Assembly (NCBI GenBank): GCA_024138025.1
Contig: JAMXBD010004327.1
Span: 1 to 64,000, forward strand
Length of the DNA stretch: 64,000 nucleotides
DNA from: Combretum micranthum
Taxonomy: Eukaryota > Streptophyta > Magnoliopsida > Myrtales > Combretaceae
Direction: 5' to 3'
Of this stretch, positions 58,432 to 64,000 are shown one piece after another (the stretch's first letter is position 1; every line of letters begins with the position of its first letter). The translations under genes and the position numbers were made by a program. The notes beneath the pieces are model-generated. The model saw only the letters and a list, made by a program, of their open reading frames with translations, ran no database searches and had not been told where the DNA came from.

Positions 58432-58698
58432 CTAGTTTATATAATCTATTATGAAGTCGGGTACTAATGTGAAAAATTCCCGGGGTTTACATTTCCCCCC
58501 CTTAAAATAAGCTTTGTCCTCAAAGCTTGAATGCGTACCTGAGTTTTCAAACAAATGAGGATAGCTTTTCTTGATCTCCTCTTCTAATTCCCATGTAATC
58601 TCTTCTGTCTGTGGATCCCATAATACTTTGATAGTGGATTTCTTTATTCCTGAGAACTTGCACTTTCCGGTCCAAAATCTTAACTGGATGCTTTTCAT
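58432..58698 (-). pseudogene. gypsy-2 pol, chromodomain-like C-terminus
   Basis: Carries STIKVLWDPQTEEITWELE and a SYPHLFENSG end: the C-terminal chromodomain-like module of Del/Tekay-type integrases, which in the family binds histone marks of silent chromatin. The frame continues through the polypurine tract (as FKGGK) and about 20 codons into the LTR before its stop at 58432. It is out of frame with the integrase body to its right, so one or more frameshifts lie at 58699-58770. Confidence 0.82.
58492..58507 (-). other. gypsy-2 polypurine tract
   Basis: Minus strand TTTTAAGGGGGGGAAA immediately before the LTR start TGTAAACCCC. Confidence 0.88.
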
Positions 58699-58766
58699 AA
58701 GTCAAATTCTCCTTCAAATCAATTGGTTCTATTCCACTATCTTATCTGGATCCGGTACATACTTTC

Positions 58767-59592
58767 TTAGAACGATACATGGAAAACATTATGTATACCA
58801 GACAAATTAGGTGGCAATGCAAGACGATATGCCAGATTCCCAACTCGTTCTAATATCTCAAATGGTCCAATATATCTAGGACTCAACTTGCCTTTTGTTT
58901 GTCTACCATGAAGACTTTTGATTGGACTTATCTTTAAGTATACATGTTCTCCTTCATTAAATTCCAATTCCCTTCTTTTCAAGTCTGCCCAGCTCTTTTG
59001 TCTATCTTGTGCTGCTTTCATTCTTTGCTTTATCACGAAATCTTTTCATTAGTTTCTTGAACCATTCAGGTCCAACCAATACTTTCTCCAAGTTATCCCA
59101 GAACAATGGTGACCGACACTTTCTACCATATAAAGCTTCATAAGGTGGCATTCCTATGCTTGAATGGTAGCTGTTATTGTACGCAAATTCCACTAATGGT
59201 AAATGTTGGTCCCAATTTCCTTTGAATTCCATAATACATGCTCTCAACATATCTTCCAATGTCTGAATAGTCCTTTCTGTTTGTCCATCAGTTTGAGGAT
59301 GATAAGCTGTACTGAAATTCAACCGGGTTCCCAAAGCTTTTTGTAATCCTTGCCAAAATCTGGATACAAACCGTGGATCTCTATCTGATACTATACCAGC
59401 AGGCACACCATGCAATCTCACAATCTCCTTCAAATATATTCGTGCCAATTTCTCCAATGGATATGTCATGTTAATTGGCAAGAAATGAGCTGATTTTGTA
59501 AGTCTATCCACAATAACCCAAACAGCATCATGACCTGCATTTGTTTTAGGTAATGAGCAACAAAATCCATAGAAATTTGATCCCACTTCCAC
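58767..59592 (-). pseudogene. gypsy-2 integrase core and GPY/F domain
   Basis: 59002-59592: [18 protein letters not shown], the second catalytic Asp in GIVSDRDPRF, then FSTAYHPQTDGQTERTIQTL with the catalytic Glu, then EFAYNNSYHSSIGMPPYEAL. 58767-59036: KRRELEFNEGEHVYLKI followed by KLSPRYIGPFEILERVGNLAYRL, the GPY/F domain. The two parts overlap in different frames at about 59002-59036, so one shift separates them. The catalytic acids I can see are all present. A further shift near 59570 cuts off the zinc-binding part. Confidence 0.9.
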
Positions 59593-59913
59593 TCAGGTAT
59601 TGGTAATGGTTTCAACAATCCACCTGGTTTTTGATGTTCACTTTGATCCTTTGACATACATCACATTTAGCAACAAATTCTGCAATATCCTTTTTCATTC
59701 CATTCCACCAATACGCATTTTCAGCTCTTGATATGTCTTTGTTTCTCCTGGGTGTATAGAATATCCAGAGTAATGCCTTCATGCATTAATTCCTTCCTCA
59801 AGCTTTCATCATGTGGCACACACAATCTTTTATTCATTCTCAATACTTCTTCTCCATCCACATGAAAATCTTTGTACTTTCCTTGGGATATTCCCTGTTT
59901 AATTTCTTGAATT
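59593..59913 (-). pseudogene. gypsy-2 integrase zinc-binding domain (frame-broken)
   Basis: Traces of the HHCC domain: YSGYSIHPG-like at 59745-59770, KTYQ/LKMRIGGME near 59700, then [21 protein letters not shown] at 59620-59660. All are split between frames by short indels. The right edge joins a linker (HVDGEEVLRMNKRLCVPHDESLRKEL-type) at 59780-59880. Confidence 0.7.
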
Positions 59914-60656
59914 TCAATATCTCTTCTGGGCTTCTTTAATTCTTTGAAGCAAAGTAGGTTCCAAAATTAGATTTCCTAACTCAGCTTCCAAACCTTGTAT
60001 TGAGAATTCCAAGTTTAATCTCTCAAATTCTTGATAAGTTCTTTTTGTTCCGTTAGAATTGAAGCCACTTCTCCATAACTTTTCCGGCTCAATGCATGCC
60101 ACAGCATTCACTTTACCCGGATGGTAATTAATGGTAAGATCATAATCTTTAATTAATTCCAACCATCGCCTTTGTCTCATATTCAACTCTTTTTGTGTAA
60201 ATATATACTTCAAACTCTTGTGATCCGTATATATTTCACATTTCTGCCCATACAAATAGTGACGCCAAATCTTGAGTGCAAAAACAATAGCAGCCAATTC
60301 TAGATCATGAGTGGGGTAATTCATCTCATGTGGTTTCAATTGTCTAGAAGCATATGCTATTACTTTTCCATTTTGCATTAACACACATCCCAATCCATTT
60401 CTAGATGCATCACTATAGACAGTATATAAATCTTGTCATTGGGCAAGACCAAGATTGGTGCTGATATTAACCTTTTCTTCAACTCTTGGAAACTTTGTTC
60501 ACGTACATCATTCCACTCGAATTTCTCATTCTTTCGAGTCAATTGAGTTAAAGGTCGTGCAATCTTTGAGAAATCCTTCACAAATTTCCGATAATATCCT
60601 GCCAATCCCAAGAAACTCCTAATTTCAGTAACAGTTTCAGGTCTTTTCCATTCCAC
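59914..60656 (-). pseudogene. gypsy-2 RNase H and RT thumb
   Basis: 60378-60656: [37 protein letters not shown] and [14 protein letters not shown]. 59914-60393: [59 protein letters not shown] and then [13 protein letters not shown], where ADALS is expected: the frame slips just there and the last RNase H motif is lost. One frameshift near 60390 separates the two stretches. Confidence 0.9.
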
Positions 60657-61451
60657 AATAGCTTTAACTTTTGCAGGATCAACTGATATCCTTCTCCAGA
60701 AACAATATGTCCAAGGAATGATATACTGCTAAGCCAAAATTCACACTTAGACAGTTTGGCATATAACTTGTCTCTCAATATCTGCAACACACTTCTCAAA
60801 TTCTCATCATGTTGTTTTTCATTAGACGAATATACAAGTATATCATCTATGAAAACAATCACACAATTATCCAGCAAAGGTCTAAAAATACGATTCATCA
60901 GATCCATAAAAACTGCTGGTGCATTGGTTAATCCAAATGGCATGACCAAAAATTCATAATGACCATACCTAGTTCGGAATGCAGTCTTTGGTACATCTTC
61001 TGCTTGATTCGAATTTGATGATATCCTGACTTTAAATCAATTCGGGAAAATACCTTTGCTCCTCTCAGTTGATCAAAAAGATCATCAATCCTGGGTAAAG
61101 GATATTTGTTCTTGATAGTTACCCTGTTTAATTCCCTGTAATCAATAGAGTCTCATTGATCCATCTTTCTTTTTCACAAACAACGGGTGCTCCCCAAGGT
61201 GAAACACTGGGTCTGATAAATCCTTTATCCAACAATTCTTGTAACTGCACCTTCAATTCTTTCAATTCCACAGGTGCCATTCGATACGGAGCTTTTGATA
61301 CTGGTTCGGTTCCAGGTATCAAATCAATTGAGAATTCCACTTCTCGGTATGGGGGTAATCCCGGTAATTCATCTGGAAATACATCTGAGTATTCACATAC
61401 TGTTCGAATGGTATGAATATCCAATTCTTGGATTCCCTTCAGTTGCTCCAA
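60657..61451 (-). pseudogene. gypsy-2 reverse transcriptase
   Basis: 61128-61451: [54 protein letters not shown] and SPWGAPV, then a frameshift near 61160 in place of [10 protein letters not shown]. 60657-60949: [20 protein letters not shown], the catalytic [10 protein letters not shown] with both Asp codons intact (60842-60847), [16 protein letters not shown] and ISFLGHIVS. Frame slips again near 60690. The palm middle (61127-60950) is readable only in mixed frames. Confidence 0.9.
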
Positions 61452-61463
61452 GAATACAACCGT

Positions 61464-61890
61464 TCATCTCCATATCTTCTCATTTTCCACTTCAATTGCT
61501 GTTATCCTACTTCTGACTTCTCTGAGTATCTCACCTTTATATTCTTTTCTTTCTCCTTGATTATTGACAAAAGATACTATTTTGAGATGGCAATTAACTT
61601 TTGCTTTTACAGCAGTTAACCAAACCATACCCAAAATAATATCATATTTTTGCATCTCTATCAGAATTAATCAGCAATTGATTCATGATCTCCGATCTTT
61701 ATGGACAATCTTGATCATTTCCCGTGTCACCACTAAATCTCCAGTTGGCGTAGTAACTCTCAATTCTTTACTCATGCTCCCAATTGGTATTTTATACGCC
61801 TTGCTAATCCGTATTTATGAAAGAATGCGTTGCTCCAGTGTCAAACAAAGCATACGCAGTCTGATCCCCTACTTGAATGGATCCTAAGTA
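61464..61890 (-). pseudogene. gypsy-2 protease
   Basis: Active-site block GSIQVGDQTAYALFDTGATHSF with an intact DTG (61834-61842), the signature of a retropepsin. A frameshift follows near 61800, then traces of the flap region, then YDIILGMVWL at 61610-61650 and a linker (KVNCHLKIVSF). It lies between gag and reverse transcriptase as usual. Confidence 0.85.
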
Positions 61891-61987
61891 TCAATTATTA
61901 AGTTCATGTTATTTTCAACTTATAAAGACTTCTACTACTCATCTACTTGTGATTGTGTCTAATAACTTTAAGTAAACAAATATATAT

Positions 61988-63370
61988 TTACATACCTGCA
62001 ATGAGTCCATATTCTTCGGGATCAACTTCCTCCCAAATATTTTCTTCATCTCCTTCCTCTATCTCCACATTCTCTACAGGACTTCCATACATGGCGAAAA
62101 CTCTGGCCGTCGCACTGGCTTTGTTAGCATTCCCATTTTTCGATCCTGAGGCTCCAATCACTCCTTTAGATTGTGAAGATCCAGCTACCGCACTTGTTTT
62201 CTGTGGGCAATTGGGTGATATGTGCCCAACTTTATTGCATATGAAGCAAGTAGCAGTTTTTCTCTTTGGACAATCGTTTATCATATGCCCACTGTCCCCA
62301 CAATAATAACATTTGTTCTGCAATTGTGGACAATACCTTGGGTAATGAGAACCTTTACATTTCCAACAAGTTACATTATTCTTCCCCATTACTCCTCCTT
62401 TGTTCACATTGAAAGGTTTGAAGAATTTAACCTTCTTAGGCACAGGAACTTGCTGTAGAACCATCATACATTCTTTTCCCGAACATAGTTCCTTTCTTTT
62501 TATACCTCTCAAGTTCATACTTCCTTACGTTCAATATACGAGCTTTTTCCAACATAGCTGCAAAGTTATCAATCTCAAATTCAGCAAGTCTTCTTTGGAA
62601 ATGAGGTTCGAGTCCAGCCATGAAAGTCTGTCTCTTAAGTTCATCACTGTCCTGATAAGCATCTGGAGCAAATTGCAACAACCGATTAAACTCATGCTCA
62701 TATTCATCAATGGTTTTAGCTCCTTGGGTCAAATTCATCAGGTCAGTGCTATACTTTGCTTTTAGGCTGCTTGGAAAATATCCTTCAAAAATTCTCGTGA
62801 ATACTTCCCAAGTAATTGGTTGGGACAAACTTCTTTGTTTCGAATTCCACCATATCCTTGCTCTTAACCTTAACAAATAAGTTCCATAGATACTTTCAAA
62901 GCTTCAGGCACTTGAAAAACATCAAGGGATCGCTCAATCTGAGCTAGCCAATCTTCAGCTTCCTCTGGCTTTCCCGGTATTCCCTCAAAATATCTGTTGC
63001 ACTTAATGAATTCCGGCAACAAATTCCTCTGAGGTCGTAAAGGTGGTGGTGGTGGCAATTCCTGTTCATATTGAGGGGGTCCTTGTACCTCAGCAGCAGA
63101 CTCATTTGGATTCACTGGTCCATTTTCCTGAAATTGAACCGGTGGAGTATGCCTTTCATTCCTTCTGGATTTGGTGGAGTCATTGCTGGTGCTCCAACAG
63201 GTGGTGCTCCATTTGTGGCTTGCATGTTTTGCAAAGCTTGTAAAATCAAAACATTTTGTTGTTGAAGACTTTGTAAAACATCCTCAATTCGTGTTGAGGT
63301 TCTGCAGGAGCATCTATTGGTGGATCCCAGAAATTCTGGCATTTCTACTTTTATTTCTTCCCCTTGGCAT
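61988..63370 (-). pseudogene. gypsy-2 gag
   Basis: Likely start ATG at 63368-63370 (MPRGRNKSRNARIS), just after an acceptor-like TTAATAG; an in-frame stop soon follows, so the copy is broken. Next: IEDVLQSLQQQNVLILQALQ (coiled-coil-like), Pro-rich QELPPPPPLRPQRNLLPEF, capsid pieces NRYFEGIPGKPEEAEDWLAQ, QPITWEVFTRIFEGYFPSSL and TIDEYEHEFNRLLQFAPDA, then three zinc knuckles CWKCKGSHYPRYC, CYYCGDSGHMINDC and CFICNKVGHISPNC, all intact. The C-terminus is acidic (NVEIEEGDEENIWEEVDPEE). Frames shift near 63115, 62870 and 62500. Confidence 0.88.
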
Positions 63371-63381
63371 TCTATTAACAT

Positions 63382-63743
63382 TAAACATATTACTTAAGTC
63401 AGATCATAACTCGTCTTATCAAAAGTCATCAAGATCATTCATATATATATGCAACACATATATATACATAACCAAAATACATCAAAGCTTTTCATGGTTA
63501 GTGCATTATGTACATATCCAAAAATTGCACTACCCTAACTTAGCTTCCTATCATAGTCATCAAAAGATACATATATAAGTCATCAAAAGTCTACTAATAT
63601 CGTCTGTAATGTCATCATAACAGATAATACACATCATCATATAATACTCAAGTCAAACTCAGGGACTGGGATGAAGACGACCCTTGCCCTTCTCCTGAGG
63701 GCCTAATCGTGGATACTCATCCTCTCCCTCAGAACTACTATCA
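63382..63743 (-). other. AT-rich spacer upstream of gypsy-2 gag, intron-like
   Basis: Very AT-rich with ATATAT runs, bordered on its left by TTTAATGTTAATAG|AATG at the gag start. It could be the end of a leader intron. No reading frame is supported except a hydrophilic tail near 63660-63740 (EDEYPRLGPQEKGKGRL). Confidence 0.4.
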
Positions 63744-64000
63744 TCATCTCTCATCACACCTCTCTCCTGGAGGTGCCAAAGTCAGGGCTGTGTCCATCAC
63801 CCTAATGCCTCTGGGTGCTGGCCTCCTCTCATCCTCAGCTCTAGATGGAATATCTCTCTCAATCCATCCTCCCTGTGCTGATCCAATCCATCTGGCATAA
63901 TTATAATCTGAGACATACTTCTCTGCCTCAATCCTTCTTTTCTTACCCTCTCTCTCATCTAACAGCTCTGTGGTGATACTCCTCATGTGGACAGTAGTCT
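63744..64000 (-). CDS. unrecognised hydrophilic frame upstream of gypsy-2 gag (partial)
   Basis: Open frame running in from the right edge and stopping at 63744-63746. At least 80 codons, dominated by Arg, Glu and Asp (DEREGKKRRIEAEKYVSDYN, ARWIGSAQGGWIERDI, AEDERRPAPRGIRV), with no membrane segment or known motif that I recognise. A second frame just left of it (DDDSSSEGEDEYPRLG) looks like its continuation after a small shift. It lies where a gag leader or an extra 5' frame of the element would be. It may be part of a spliced Gag N-terminus that begins in the LTR; that is inference. Confidence 0.4.
   Translation of the reverse strand, partial: TTVHMRSITTELLDEREGKKRRIEAEKYVSDYNYARWIGSAQGGWIERDIPSRAEDERRPAPRGIRVMDTALTLAPPGERCDER

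Larger units (their letters stand above)
55168..58491 (-). repeat. gypsy-2 3' LTR
   Basis: 3324 bp, TGTCACGCCC...GGGTTTACA in window orientation. Minus-strand parts: TATA box CTATATATATG near 57496-57506; donor CAAAG|GTAAGT at 57317 (perfect consensus) and a second AAG|GTAAAA at 57193; GC-rich patch with GCCGGC words at 56715-57000; first micro-exon 56247-56307; hairpin 55619-55642; second micro-exon 55449-55494. The 43-nt dyad kept in other copies is unrecognisable here. Confidence 0.9.
55168..64000 (-). mobile_element. gypsy-2: chromovirus-like Ty3/gypsy element, gag-pol nearly complete
   Basis: Minus-strand element entering K after TTATG (55163-55167). Order right to left: an open upstream frame, gag, protease, reverse transcriptase, RNase H, integrase, chromodomain-like tail, polypurine tract, 3' LTR (55168-58491). 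The 5' LTR and primer site are outside the window. Most motifs are intact but at least six frameshifts separate them. It is the best-preserved coding element here and the only long-family LTR with its internal region attached. Confidence 0.93.

Noticed and set aside
62400..63578. Several plus-strand frames of 64-135 codons
   Set aside because: They are antisense shadows of gypsy-2 gag; the minus strand has zinc knuckles and capsid motifs there.

Overview
The window looks like repeat-rich, gene-poor DNA from a flowering plant, probably a dicot: it is strongly AT-rich and built almost entirely of LTR retrotransposons inserted into one another. I found no host protein gene, rRNA or tRNA gene. 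The species cannot be named from what is here. Almost every boundary below was set by TG...CA ends and 5-bp target-site duplications (TSDs).

Left two thirds (1-39443): one minus-strand Ty3/gypsy element of chromovirus (Del/Tekay-like) type, called gypsy-1. It has been stretched by nested insertions. In window order it holds its 3' LTR (1-921, cut by the window), pol, a solo LTR of its own family (S1, 1269-3294), more pol, a 17-kb Ty1/copia element (copia-1, 5670-23121) carrying three long solo LTRs (A, B, C), then PR and gag, a further solo LTR (D, 24749-28239), the gag start and primer binding site, and the 5' LTR (28773-39443). The 5' LTR is itself interrupted by solo LTRs Y (Tat/Ogre-like), E and F (F lies inside E).

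Middle (39444-43913): the 3' half of an older, decayed copia element (copia-2, minus), into whose 3' LTR gypsy-1 appears to have jumped, with a hAT-like MITE in its RNase H region.

Right third (43914-64000): a Russian-doll series of long LTRs (G, H, I, J), a Tat-like element (X), LTR K with complete solo LTR L inside it, and a second gypsy element (gypsy-2, 55168 to beyond the window). Gypsy-2 has an almost complete but frameshifted gag-pol. Its 3.3-kb LTR begins TGTAAACCCC and ends GGGCGTGACA, which identifies A-L as LTRs of the same broad family.

The most interesting content is inside these 3.3-4.2 kb LTRs. Copies that differ greatly in sequence share a gene-like layout: TATA box, splice donor, a long intron-like stretch, a 61-97 nt micro-exon, a 0.5-0.8 kb intron-like stretch, and a second micro-exon of 40-46 nt followed by a GTA donor. 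The first micro-exon carries a short frame ending LP-x-D-Y-Y-x-stop, with synonymous changes and all three stop codons in use, and then an ATG 5 or 8 nt before a GTGAGT donor. The second intron contains a hairpin whose stem varies by paired changes and whose loop is palindromic. I read this as a spliced leader built into the LTR, possibly with an RNA dimerisation or packaging signal. That function is inference; the sequence pattern is visible directly.
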